Part shown: piece after piece, positions 1 to 6,185 of the stretch
How the letters are laid out: each line of letters begins with the position of its first letter
Numbering within the stretch: position 1 is the first letter of the stretch
Assembly: GCA_019117105.1 (NCBI GenBank)
Contig: DXAH01000069.1
Coordinates: forward strand, 1-15,918
Length of the DNA: 15,918 nt
Origin: Duodenibacillus intestinigallinarum
Lineage (GTDB): Bacteria; Pseudomonadota; Gammaproteobacteria; Burkholderiales; Burkholderiaceae_F
Direction of reading: 5' to 3'
The notes under the pieces: model-generated
Database searches by the model: none
The model's input: only the letters and a program-made list of their open reading frames with translations
Told to the model about the DNA's origin: nothing
Made by a program: the position numbers and the translations under genes

Positions 1-1
1 C

Positions 2-64
2 CGGTATCAGCTGCAAAAAGTTGAGGCTGCTGGAACCTCGAACTACCTACTTAACAGAATTTAG
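2..64 (+). pseudogene. Possible C-terminal end of an IS200/IS605 TnpB-like gene (cut by window edge)
   Basis: A frame open from the left edge encodes 20 residues ending in EAAGTSNYLLNRI and stops with TAG at 62-64. It ends nine bases before a compound hairpin (73-114) of the kind found at the right end of IS200/IS605-family elements, where tnpB normally stops just upstream. The fragment is too short for a family call from sequence alone. The assignment rests on position and on general resemblance to the Ala/Gly-rich tails of TnpB proteins, so it is inference. The rest of the gene, and whether it is intact, lies outside the window. It could also be an unrelated short open frame. Confidence 0.35.
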
Positions 65-131
65 AAAGGAGGCGGCGCTTCCTCACCTGCATGAATGCAG
101 GGGTTTCCGCGCCGAATTTCTATGAATTCAA
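65..131 (+). mobile_element. Right-end-like structured segment of an IS200/IS605-family element (possible omega-RNA 3' part)
   Basis: An outer stem CGGCGC (73-78) pairs perfectly with GCGCCG (109-114). Inside it, CCTGCAT (86-92) pairs with ATGCAGG (95-101) around a two-base loop, and the two stems are separated by short unpaired TTCCTCA-like and GGTTTCC segments. The hairpin-in-hairpin is followed by TTTCTATGAATTCAA, ending in TCAA at 128-131, a tetranucleotide used as the right cleavage motif by some members of the family. In such elements the right end also serves as the scaffold of the TnpB guide RNA. What is seen is the fold and its place behind a short open frame; family membership is inferred. 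No left end or TnpA is in the window. Confidence 0.5.
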
Positions 132-192
132 AAGAATGTCGTAAGCGCAATCTTAACCATTATTCACAAAAGTGATGGCGAGTTTTGGTTGC

Positions 193-227
193 AAAAAAGC
201 CGCAGGCGCTACGAAAGCGCTTGCGGC
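193..227 (-). terminator. Rho-independent terminator of the META-domain lipoprotein gene
   Basis: The arms 199-210 and 216-227 pair over 12 bp with one G-U pair and a five-base loop. Read on the minus strand, the hairpin is followed by six T residues (complement of A193-A198). It lies 25 bases beyond the TGA of the minus-strand gene at 252-689, so it is a textbook intrinsic terminator for that gene. Confidence 0.9.
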
Positions 228-251
228 CTAATGGCGACGAGCTGCTGCGGA

Positions 252-689
252 TCAGTAGCAGGCTCCGGCGACTTCTGGAACCAGAGTCTGGATTTTCTTG
301 CCGTCGGCGTCAAAGAAGGTAAGTTCCTTTTCGGTCATTTCCACCGTGCGGGCGTCGCGCAGAATCGTGAGCATCTGGTCTTCGAGCTTCATGAATTCCG
401 GACCGCACATGCGGCGGGTGGTCGCAACCTTGTCAAACAGAATGTTGTGGCCGTCAAATTGAAACGACCCCGAGGCGCGATTGCAGCCGAGGTCGCCCGC
501 GAGGCGGTTGCCGGAAAGAAATTCCAGAACGGGAGGCGTGTCGCATTCGGACTTTTCGGGCAGAGGCAGCATCCAGTTGGTGTTTTCAAGAACAACCGGC
601 TCGGCCTTGGTCGTCGTGGTCGAAGAGCAGCCCGCGACAGCGGCGCTCAGGGCGGCGGCCAGAGCAAGTGCTTTGATTCCGTAATTCAT
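252..689 (-). CDS. META-domain (HslJ-like) outer-membrane lipoprotein
   Basis: The product is 145 residues. Residues 1-20 form a signal peptide with lipobox AVAGC, making Cys21 the probable lipidated residue; a Thr-rich linker follows. Residues about 35-138 match the META domain: NTNW near the start, GCNR at 68-71, then TRRMC at 91-95 in place of the usual T-R-M-x-C. Proteins of this family include E. coli HslJ, linked to heat-induced novobiocin resistance; their biochemical role is not well defined. The ATG at 687-689 is preceded on the minus strand by AAAGG about nine bases upstream. The gene is alone on its strand, with its own -10-like promoter element and terminator. Family assignment is confident; function is not. 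Confidence 0.85.
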   Translation of the reverse strand: MNYGIKALALAAALSAAVAGCSSTTTTKAEPVVLENTNWMLPLPEKSECDTPPVLEFLSGNRLAGDLGCNRASGSFQFDGHNILFDKVATTRRMCGPEFMKLEDQMLTILRDARTVEMTEKELTFFDADGKKIQTLVPEVAGACY

Positions 690-730
690 TGGTTAAAACC
701 TTTCGAATATGGGGTTGAAACGTGGCGAGA

Positions 731-736
731 ATTGTA
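731..736 (-). promoter_or_regulatory. Putative -10 element of the META lipoprotein gene
   Basis: TACAAT on the minus strand, 41 bases upstream of the start codon at 689. No good -35 hexamer is visible 16-18 bases further up. The same hexamer occurs upstream of surE (2510) and hfq (15250), which supports its use as a -10 in this organism. This is inference from sequence only. Confidence 0.4.
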
Positions 737-773
737 ATCGGACGGTCTGAGTTCTGGCTTAGGAAAATCGAAG

Positions 774-810
774 AAAAAAAAGGCGGAAAAGCAAGAAATG
801 CCCTTCCGCC
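774..810 (-). terminator. Terminator-like hairpin on the minus strand without an obvious gene in front
   Basis: GGCGGAA (782-788) pairs with TTCCGCC (804-810) over seven perfect base pairs. On the minus strand the hairpin is followed by eight T residues (complement of 774-781). It would stop leftward transcription coming from 811-1113 or antisense from the ZIP gene, just before the META lipoprotein promoter. No convincing minus-strand gene is seen upstream, so it either insulates that promoter or ends an unrecognised small RNA. Confidence 0.6.
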
Positions 811-1113
811 GAAACAACAAATCAAACCAAAGGAGACAGGTCAAAACCAACGGGAATCGCTTGCCATTGACCTTGAACTGAACTTTACGGGAGTGACCGG
901 AAAGTTGCTGAAACTTTCTAGGGCTGAACGCAACAAGATGTATCAGGGTGCGCCCGGGAAAGCAGCAGGAAATCTTTGGTTAAAATTCAGCACCTTGGAC
1001 CGCGGCGAGCCGATTGGCCGTTCGCTGCGCAAGTCAAAATGACTGACAACTTCGGTAACGTCTTGGAAACGTTTTTCTACGATCGAGGCCTCTTGCGGGC
1101 ATAACGCCTCCCG
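811..1113. other. Unassigned intergenic segment between the META gene and the ZIP gene
   Basis: No recognised gene or RNA family. A plus-strand frame (722-1042) and the end of a minus-strand frame (stop at 943-945) both stay open across much of it, but neither has a plausible start with a ribosome binding site. A small hairpin GAAAGTT/AACTTTC lies at 900-918. AAAGGAG at 829-835 has no start codon at a suitable distance. No clear promoter for the ZIP gene was found. Confidence 0.5.
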
Positions 1114-2022
1114 ATGACCACGCTTTTTTTTATTGTTCTTGCCAATCTGTTGAGCCGTGTGATGGCCGTGGGGCTTGCCGCCGTTTTGTCGTTTCGCATC
1201 TTTTCGCGTTGCGGCAATCTTGTTGCGGCCTTTGCGGCGGGGCTTTTGCTGACGATTGCCTGTACGCATCTGATTCCGGAGGCGGTGGAGTCGGGCATTG
1301 ACGCGCATCTTGCGGGCGGCGTGTTGCTCGGGGCCTTCATTTTCTTTTTGCTTCTCGAGTGCCTGTTTGCCGGTCTCGGCGGTCATACGCACGGCAACGT
1401 CAAAGTGCGTCCTGTCCCGGTGCTTTTAGGGGGCGGCAGCCGCGTGGTGCGAGACGCCTGCTGCCGTTCCAACGGCGCGCAGGCACCTGTGTTGCTGGCC
1501 GGTACGGCCTGCCATAGTTTCGTTGACGGCGTGCTGGTGGCGGCAGCTTTTTCAATTGATGCCGTGAGCGGTTGGATTGTGGCCGGTGCCGTTATGGCGC
1601 ACGAATTGCCGCAGGTCATCGGTCAGATCGTGATTCTGATGCATGCGGGAATTGAAAAACGACGCGCGGCCCTTTACGTCTTTATCGCGTCGCTGGCCTG
1701 CGTACTGGGCGGCATCGCCGGCTGGGCAGTTCTCTCTGTTTTGAGCTGGCTCATCGGTTACGCCATGCTCGTGTCGGCGGCTAGCTTCATCTTTGTGGTG
1801 CTTGCCATTTTGCTGCCCGAGCTGATGCACCTCAACGATGCGAAAGAGGCAAAATTGCCTGTGGGAGTGCTGGCTGCAGTTTTGGCCGGTGTTGCTGTCT
1901 CCTATTTGATTCTGCAGCCTTTGCACGAGGAGACGCATCGCCTGACCGAGGCAAGCGCCGTGCACGAACATGTCCACACGGAGTGCCCTGCGGATCAAAC
2001 TGCTCAACCGAAACCGCACTGA
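1114..2022 (+). CDS. ZIP-family divalent metal transporter
   Basis: A 302-residue integral membrane protein with about eight hydrophobic segments (roughly 2-25, 36-56, 66-88, 124-146, 150-176, 186-206, 210-238, 247-268), as expected for ZIP (ZRT/IRT-like) carriers, which move Zn2+, Fe2+ or similar ions into the cytoplasm. The TM4 signature is HSFVDG (His134, Asp138) and TM5 has HELPQVIGQ (His163, Glu164), in the places of the family's metal-binding motifs. The second His and the Asp of the eukaryotic-type HEIPHEIGD motif are Gln here. A His-rich tail (six His and one Cys in 270-302) could bind metal outside the membrane. The ATG at 1114 lacks a good Shine-Dalgarno, but it starts right at TM1, so a later start would damage the fold. 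The stop lies five bases before the DUF1178 gene, suggesting cotranscription. Substrate cannot be read from sequence. Confidence 0.85.
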   Translation: MTTLFFIVLANLLSRVMAVGLAAVLSFRIFSRCGNLVAAFAAGLLLTIACTHLIPEAVESGIDAHLAGGVLLGAFIFFLLLECLFAGLGGHTHGNVKVRPVPVLLGGGSRVVRDACCRSNGAQAPVLLAGTACHSFVDGVLVAAAFSIDAVSGWIVAGAVMAHELPQVIGQIVILMHAGIEKRRAALYVFIASLACVLGGIAGWAVLSVLSWLIGYAMLVSAASFIFVVLAILLPELMHLNDAKEAKLPVGVLAAVLAGVAVSYLILQPLHEETHRLTEASAVHEHVHTECPADQTAQPKPH

Positions 2023-2027
2023 GGCCT

Positions 2028-2462
2028 ATGCCGCTTAAGTATTTCGACTTTTGCTGTTGCAACGGACACAAGTTCGAAGGTTGCTTTGCGTCGCTCGAGG
2101 ATATGCAAAGTCAGCTTGCCGACGGTCTTTTGCGCTGTCCTGTGTGCGATACGGCCGACGTGAAGAAATTGCCGAGCGCTTCAAGGCTTGCCGCAGCCAA
2201 AACGGATGCCGAGACGCGGGAGGAATTGCGCAGCAAGGTTGAAGCGGCGCGCGAAGCGCTGATGACCGAAATCCGCAAGGCCGCCGAGAAGGCCGAGGAC
2301 GTCGGCGAAAACTTTGCCGAAGAGTCGCGCCGGATGAAGCGCGGCGAATCGAAACGGCGTCTTGTCAAAGGAAAATGTTCGCTTCGGCAAGCTCAGGAGC
2401 TTATCGAAGAAGGCATTGAAGTGCTGCCGGTGCCCGAATCGAGCGGCAAGACTCTTAACTGA
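2028..2462 (+). CDS. DUF1178 family zinc-ribbon-like protein
   Basis: The product is 144 residues from the ATG at 2028. The frame is open further upstream, but the family begins at this point and the upstream part overlaps the ZIP gene. The N-terminus has the family pattern C-C-N-G-H-K-F-E-G (Cys10, His14) followed by CPVC (37-40), which together look like a zinc ribbon. The middle (about 70-105) is charged and probably helical. The C-terminal part carries the family motif with GENFAEESRR and ends near GIEVLPVP. The function of DUF1178 is not known to me. A GAGG sits only three bases before the ATG, and the stop of the ZIP gene is five bases upstream, so translational coupling is likely. In betaproteobacteria members often lie near housekeeping genes, so the link to metal transport is not secure. 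Confidence 0.85.
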   Translation: MPLKYFDFCCCNGHKFEGCFASLEDMQSQLADGLLRCPVCDTADVKKLPSASRLAAAKTDAETREELRSKVEAAREALMTEIRKAAEKAEDVGENFAEESRRMKRGESKRRLVKGKCSLRQAQELIEEGIEVLPVPESSGKTLN

Positions 2463-2509
2463 ATGCGCGACTTGGAAGGCGCGGCGCACAGCTTGGGCGC
2501 GATTCTCAG

Positions 2510-2515
2510 TACAAT
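2510..2515 (+). promoter_or_regulatory. Putative -10 element of surE
   Basis: TACAAT 42 bases before the surE start in the 95-base gap after the DUF1178 gene. No good -35 match at 16-18 bases. Same hexamer as before the META gene and hfq. Confidence 0.4.
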
Positions 2516-2557
2516 GCCGCATTCCCAAAAGAGCCTACCGAAAGGACGGTTTGACGC

Positions 2558-3316
2558 ATGCATATTCTCATCAGCAATGACGACGGCTACATGGCGCCCG
2601 GCATCAATGCGCTTGCCAACGAAATGCGCCGATTCGGCCGCGTTTCCATCGTAGCGCCCGAGCATAACCACAGCGGCTCGAGCAATGCGCTCACGCTCAA
2701 TAAACCGCTTACGGTAACCAACGCTTCCGAAGATGTCTTCGTGGTGAGCGGAACGCCCTCGGACTGCGTGCATCTGGCCCTGACGGGGCTTCTCGACGAC
2801 CGTCCCGATCTGGTTGTGTCTGGCATCAACTGCGGCGCCAACATGGGCGACGATACGATGTATTCAGGTACGGTGGCTGCCGCAATCGAAGGATATATCT
2901 TCGGCATCGACTCCATTGCGTTCAGCCAGATCGACAAGGGCTGGGCGGAACTGCCGTCGGCTGCGGCCATGGCAGGAAAAATCGTCGAGCGTTTCCTTGC
3001 CCGCCGGGAAAAGGATCCCGCCGGACCGATTTTGCTCAATGTCAATATGCCTAATTTGCCGCTTCACGCCATGCAGGGCATTCGCACGACGCGTCTGGGG
3101 CGTCGCCACAATGCCGAGCGCATGATTGACGAGATCAATCCCCGAGGCATGCCGATCTATTGGCTGGGCGCCGCCGGCAAGCCTCGCGACGCAAGCGAAG
3201 GCACCGATTTCTGGGCCACACAGCACGGGTTTGTGTCCGTGACGCCGCTTCAGATCGACCTCACGAGCCACAAGCAGATCGACGAGGCGCGTGCGCTTGT
3301 AGAAGATAATCTGTAA
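2558..3316 (+). CDS. surE: 5'/3'-nucleotidase SurE (survival protein)
   Basis: The product is 252 residues, usual for SurE. SurE is a cytoplasmic metal-dependent phosphatase that dephosphorylates nucleoside 5'- and 3'-monophosphates and is linked to stationary-phase survival. The N-terminal ISNDDG places the metal-binding acid pair at Asp8-Asp9. Ser39 in HNHSGSSNALTL and Asn91 in SGINCGAN complete the metal site as in characterised homologues. AAGGA at 2542-2546 lies 11 bases before the ATG. In many proteobacteria surE is followed by pcm and then nlpD and rpoS; here nlpD follows directly after 197 bases and pcm is absent. Start and family are certain from the motifs. Confidence 0.97.
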   Translation: MHILISNDDGYMAPGINALANEMRRFGRVSIVAPEHNHSGSSNALTLNKPLTVTNASEDVFVVSGTPSDCVHLALTGLLDDRPDLVVSGINCGANMGDDTMYSGTVAAAIEGYIFGIDSIAFSQIDKGWAELPSAAAMAGKIVERFLARREKDPAGPILLNVNMPNLPLHAMQGIRTTRLGRRHNAERMIDEINPRGMPIYWLGAAGKPRDASEGTDFWATQHGFVSVTPLQIDLTSHKQIDEARALVEDNL

Positions 3317-3365
3317 AAGAAATCTAAAAAACGCGATCTTGCCGTCTTTTGTCGAAGCTTATCGT

Positions 3366-3371
3366 TAGAAT
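3366..3371 (+). promoter_or_regulatory. Possible -10 element for nlpD
   Basis: TAGAAT about 140 bases upstream of nlpD, in the 197-base surE-nlpD gap. No convincing -35 sequence. It would give a leader of about 135 bases. The rest of the gap shows no gene. Confidence 0.25.
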
Positions 3372-3513
3372 CAGGAAATTAAGCGGCTTTTGCCCGAAGC
3401 GCGCCTTTTTCGGCAGCGTAAAAGACGAAAGCGGTGCGGGTAAAACAAAAGGATAGAAGGCCGTCGGTGAGTCTCGAAGGCGAAGAGCGACGGTAAGTGA
3501 GGAGCAAAGAACA

Positions 3514-4431
3514 ATGCGCATGCGTGGTTTGGCCGCCCTTTGCGGCTTGGTGTTTTTGACCGGTTGTTCGTCCGTTGACGTGTTGGCGCCGATCGAAGAT
3601 CGCAGCACGACGCCTCCCGAAGTTTCCGTTCCGGTGGAAGGCACTGAAGCTCACGCGGTTCCCGTTCCCTCGGAAGGAACCTTTCAGCCGCGTCATCTGA
3701 CGACTGAACCGACGCCGCAGGCAAGCGGTCGCACGCATGTGGTGGTGCAGGGCGACACGATCTACAACATCAGCATGCGTTACGGCGTCAATCCCCGCGA
3801 ATTGATGCTTTTAAATGATGTGCAGGACCCCACCCAGCTCTCGCTCGGTCGAGAACTGCAGATTCCCGTGGAGCGCGACGACGGTAGCCAGTCGGCTGCT
3901 CCCGCCGCGACGGTGACCGAAGGTCAGGCCATTCCGACCGAACCGACCGTTGAAACGGCCAAGCGCCCGGAAACGCCTCAGCAGGCTGCCGAACGCAAGA
4001 TAGCCGAACAGGAGCAGCAGCGTGAAGCCGCCGCCCGCGGCGACATCGAAATCCGCTGGCCGGTGGACGGCGAAGTGATCGCCGACTTCAACCATACGGG
4101 TACGCTCGGCATCGACATCGGTGCCGACAAGGGTTCTCCCGTGATGGCTGTGCTCGACGGTACCGTGCACTACATCGGCAACAACAATGACGGATACGGC
4201 CAGTTTGTGTTGGTGCGCCACAATATCCGCCTGCCGGGCAAGCCCACGGCTCCCGTTGTGACTGTCTACGGCAATCTGAGCAAGGTCATGGTCCGTTTGA
4301 ATGAAAGCGTGCGCGCCGGACAGAAGATCGCTGAAGTGGGCGAAAGCAGTTCGGGTGTTGAAAAACTGCGATTCGAGCTGCGTCAGGGCGGACAGCCTCT
4401 CAATCCGATGCTTTACTTGCAGAAGAAATAA
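3514..4431 (+). CDS. nlpD: NlpD-type lipoprotein with LysM and degenerate M23 (LytM) domain
   Basis: The product is 305 residues. The lipobox is LTGC with Cys18 as lipidation site; a Pro/Thr-rich linker leads to a LysM peptidoglycan-binding domain (about 74-118), a charged, probably helical stretch (155-178) and a C-terminal M23 domain (about 180-303). The active-site residues of M23 peptidases are missing: the first zinc His is Thr197 (GTLGIDIG, with Asp201 kept), the H-x-H motif is KLR (284-286), and the Y-x-H-L motif is YGNL (252-255). E. coli NlpD is similarly degenerate and acts as an activator of the amidase AmiC during cell separation, so an activator role in the periplasm is inferred. 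GAGGAG at 3499-3504 lies nine bases before the ATG. A terminator follows. The usual downstream rpoS is not present; rlmD comes next. Confidence 0.93.
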   Translation: MRMRGLAALCGLVFLTGCSSVDVLAPIEDRSTTPPEVSVPVEGTEAHAVPVPSEGTFQPRHLTTEPTPQASGRTHVVVQGDTIYNISMRYGVNPRELMLLNDVQDPTQLSLGRELQIPVERDDGSQSAAPAATVTEGQAIPTEPTVETAKRPETPQQAAERKIAEQEQQREAAARGDIEIRWPVDGEVIADFNHTGTLGIDIGADKGSPVMAVLDGTVHYIGNNNDGYGQFVLVRHNIRLPGKPTAPVVTVYGNLSKVMVRLNESVRAGQKIAEVGESSSGVEKLRFELRQGGQPLNPMLYLQKK

Positions 4432-4454
4432 TCGGATCGAAACAGAATCTTTCG

Positions 4455-4496
4455 TCGCCCCGTCACTCTCGTTGTGCGGGGCGATTCTTCTTAATT
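4455..4496 (+). terminator. Rho-independent terminator after nlpD
   Basis: TCGCCCCG (4455-4462) pairs perfectly with CGGGGCGA (4477-4484), with a 14-base loop and a T-rich tail TTCTTCTTAATTT. It starts 23 bases after the nlpD stop and ends 30 bases before rlmD, so rlmD may depend on its own promoter or read-through. Confidence 0.85.
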
Positions 4497-4526
4497 TGAG
4501 ACTCCACACAGAAGGAAACCCCAAAA

Positions 4527-5906
4527 ATGAGTCCCCGCAAGGAAAAAATTCGTCCCGTGTTCGAAGCACAGGTGGAAAAACTTGATGCCGAAGGCAGAGG
4601 CGTTGCCAGGCGCGACGGCAAGGTCGTGTTCATTCAAGGCGCTTTGCCGGGCGAAACCGTCACATACGAGCAGATCCGCAACAAGCCGAGCTATGAGATC
4701 GGCATTGTCAAGGAGATCCTCACGGCATCCGAACTGCGTGTCGAACCGGCCTGCCCCAACTTCGGCATCGGACCGGGTACATGCGGCGGATGTGTGATGC
4801 AGCATCTCGATGCCCGCGCCCAGGTCGACTTCAAGCAGACCGTTCTGACCGACGCGCTGTGGCACATCGGCAAGGTGACGCCCGAAAGCATTCTTCCTCC
4901 CATCGTGGGCGAATTTTGGGGCTATCGTCACCGCGCCCGTCTCACGGTGCGCAACGTTGCCAAAAAGGGCGGCATCCTGGTGGGCTTTCACGAAAAGAGC
5001 TCAAGCTACGTCGCCGACATGACCGAGTGCCGCATCCTGCCGCAGAAGGTCTCCGACATGCTTCCTGCCATGCGCGAACTGGTGGGCAGTCTTACCATCG
5101 CCGAGCGTCTTCCTCAGATTGAAGTGGCTGTGGACGGCGACGGCCATACCGCGCTCGTGCTTCGCATTCTCGAGCCGCTCACCGACGAAGACACGGCCAA
5201 GATCGAAGCATTTGCTCAAGCTCAGAACGTCGACATCTGGCTGCAGCCCAAGGGCCCCGACTCCGCTTATCCGATGCATCCGCAAGCGCGCGACCGCCTT
5301 AAGCTCAAGCTCGAAGCGTTCGATGTGGCCATCAGCTTCAAGCCTACGGACTTCACGCAAGTCAATCACCGCGTCAACCGCGAAATGGTCAGCCGCGCCA
5401 TTGATCTGCTCGATGTTAAGCCCGAGCATCACGTTGCCGACTTCTTTTGCGGTTTGGGCAACTTCACCTTGCCTTTGGCACGCTGCTCCGAATACGTGAC
5501 CGGCATCGAAGGCAGCGAAGCGCTGGTGGAACGCGCTCGCGCCGGCGCTGCCGCCAACGGTTTGGCTCAGAAGACGAATTTTGTCGCCCGCAATCTCTTT
5601 ACCTGGTCGACGCAAGACTGGGACGCTTTGTGGGAGAAGATGGGAGGAATCGATCGCGTGCTCATCGATCCGCCGCGCGAAGGTGCTCAGGCGCTCGCTC
5701 AGACATTGGCGGCCACGAAAAAGCGTCCGTCGCGCGTGGTGTACGTTTCCTGCAATCCGGCAACGCTGGCGCGCGACTGCGCCATTCTTAAGCACGAAGG
5801 CGGCTGGCACGTTCGTGCCGCGGGCGTGATGAACATGTTCCCGCACACCGCACACGTCGAAAGCATTGCCGTGCTCGAGCCCGGTGAAGATCCTGACTTG
5901 GCCTGA
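4527..5906 (+). CDS. rlmD: 23S rRNA (uracil(1939)-C5)-methyltransferase RlmD
   Basis: The product is 459 residues (older name RumA). It methylates the C5 of U1939 in 23S rRNA using S-adenosylmethionine. An N-terminal TRAM RNA-binding domain (about 8-66) is followed by cysteines for a [4Fe-4S] cluster: Cys76, Cys86, Cys89 (CGGC) and probably Cys168 (TECRILP). The Rossmann methyltransferase domain has the SAM motif DFFCGLGNFTLPLA near 304-317, IDPPREG near 379-385 and the catalytic nucleophile Cys409 in VSCNPATLARD. The spacing between the first two cluster cysteines is nine residues, against five in E. coli. GAAGGA at 4511-4516 precedes the ATG by ten bases. The motifs distinguish it from RlmC and TrmA reasonably well, with the Fe-S/TRAM layout favouring RlmD. 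Confidence 0.93.
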   Translation: MSPRKEKIRPVFEAQVEKLDAEGRGVARRDGKVVFIQGALPGETVTYEQIRNKPSYEIGIVKEILTASELRVEPACPNFGIGPGTCGGCVMQHLDARAQVDFKQTVLTDALWHIGKVTPESILPPIVGEFWGYRHRARLTVRNVAKKGGILVGFHEKSSSYVADMTECRILPQKVSDMLPAMRELVGSLTIAERLPQIEVAVDGDGHTALVLRILEPLTDEDTAKIEAFAQAQNVDIWLQPKGPDSAYPMHPQARDRLKLKLEAFDVAISFKPTDFTQVNHRVNREMVSRAIDLLDVKPEHHVADFFCGLGNFTLPLARCSEYVTGIEGSEALVERARAGAAANGLAQKTNFVARNLFTWSTQDWDALWEKMGGIDRVLIDPPREGAQALAQTLAATKKRPSRVVYVSCNPATLARDCAILKHEGGWHVRAAGVMNMFPHTAHVESIAVLEPGEDPDLA

Positions 5907-6085
5907 TGCGGTGAAAGCGCCTGAAATAAACGAATCCATCTGTTTTCGTTCAGGCCTTAGCCACCTTGAGTCGGCGCAAATTAAACATTGGTATGGCGAT
6001 TTTTTCGAAATGATTTCGAAAGTAGGCGACTAGCCGGAAGCAGAAATCAAATTGAAGTCGAAATGCCGCTGTGATTATGTTCAAA
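5907..6085 (+). other. Long 3' region of rlmD ahead of the terminator, no gene seen
   Basis: No plausible coding frame. A hairpin lies just after the stop: CCTGA (5920-5924) with TCAGG (5950-5954), and ACGAA (5930-5934) with TTCGT (5945-5949), leaving a five-base bulge. Further on, TTTCGAAA occurs twice within 20 bases near 6004-6022 and can fold on itself. The stretch could be an untranslated tail or a 3'-UTR-derived small RNA ending at the terminator at 6086-6130. Confidence 0.4.
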
Positions 6086-6130
6086 CAAAAAAGAGGATTT
6101 CGGAACGCGGTTTTGAGATCCTTTTTTTTG
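6086..6130 (+). terminator. Terminator at the rlmD/H-NS convergent junction
   Basis: The arm 6086-6098 (C, six A, then GAGGAT) pairs with 6118-6130 (ATCC, eight T, G) over 13 bp with one G-U pair around a 19-base loop. The A-rich and T-rich sides mean it can work in both directions. It would end rlmD transcripts and back up the separate H-NS-gene terminator just to its right. Confidence 0.65.
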
Positions 6131-6137
6131 TATTAAC

Positions 6138-6160
6138 AAAAAAGCCTCCCGAAGGAGGCT
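6138..6160 (-). terminator. Rho-independent terminator of the H-NS-family gene
   Basis: AGCCTCC (6143-6149) pairs with GGAGGCT (6154-6160) with a CGAA loop (TTCG on the minus strand). On the minus strand the stem is followed by a run of T (complement of 6138-6143). It lies 25 bases past the stop of the minus-strand gene. Confidence 0.92.
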
Positions 6161-6185
6161 CATCGATCCGAAATCTCGAAAGCGA

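Noticed and set aside
722..1042. 106-residue plus-strand frame between the META and ZIP genes
   Set aside because: It starts inside the META promoter region, spans a terminator-like hairpin and has no Shine-Dalgarno at its start. Kept only as part of the unexplained segment.
5001..5939. 312-residue open frame on the minus strand opposite rlmD
   Set aside because: Shadow of rlmD in the complementary frame; no motifs and no ribosome binding site of note.
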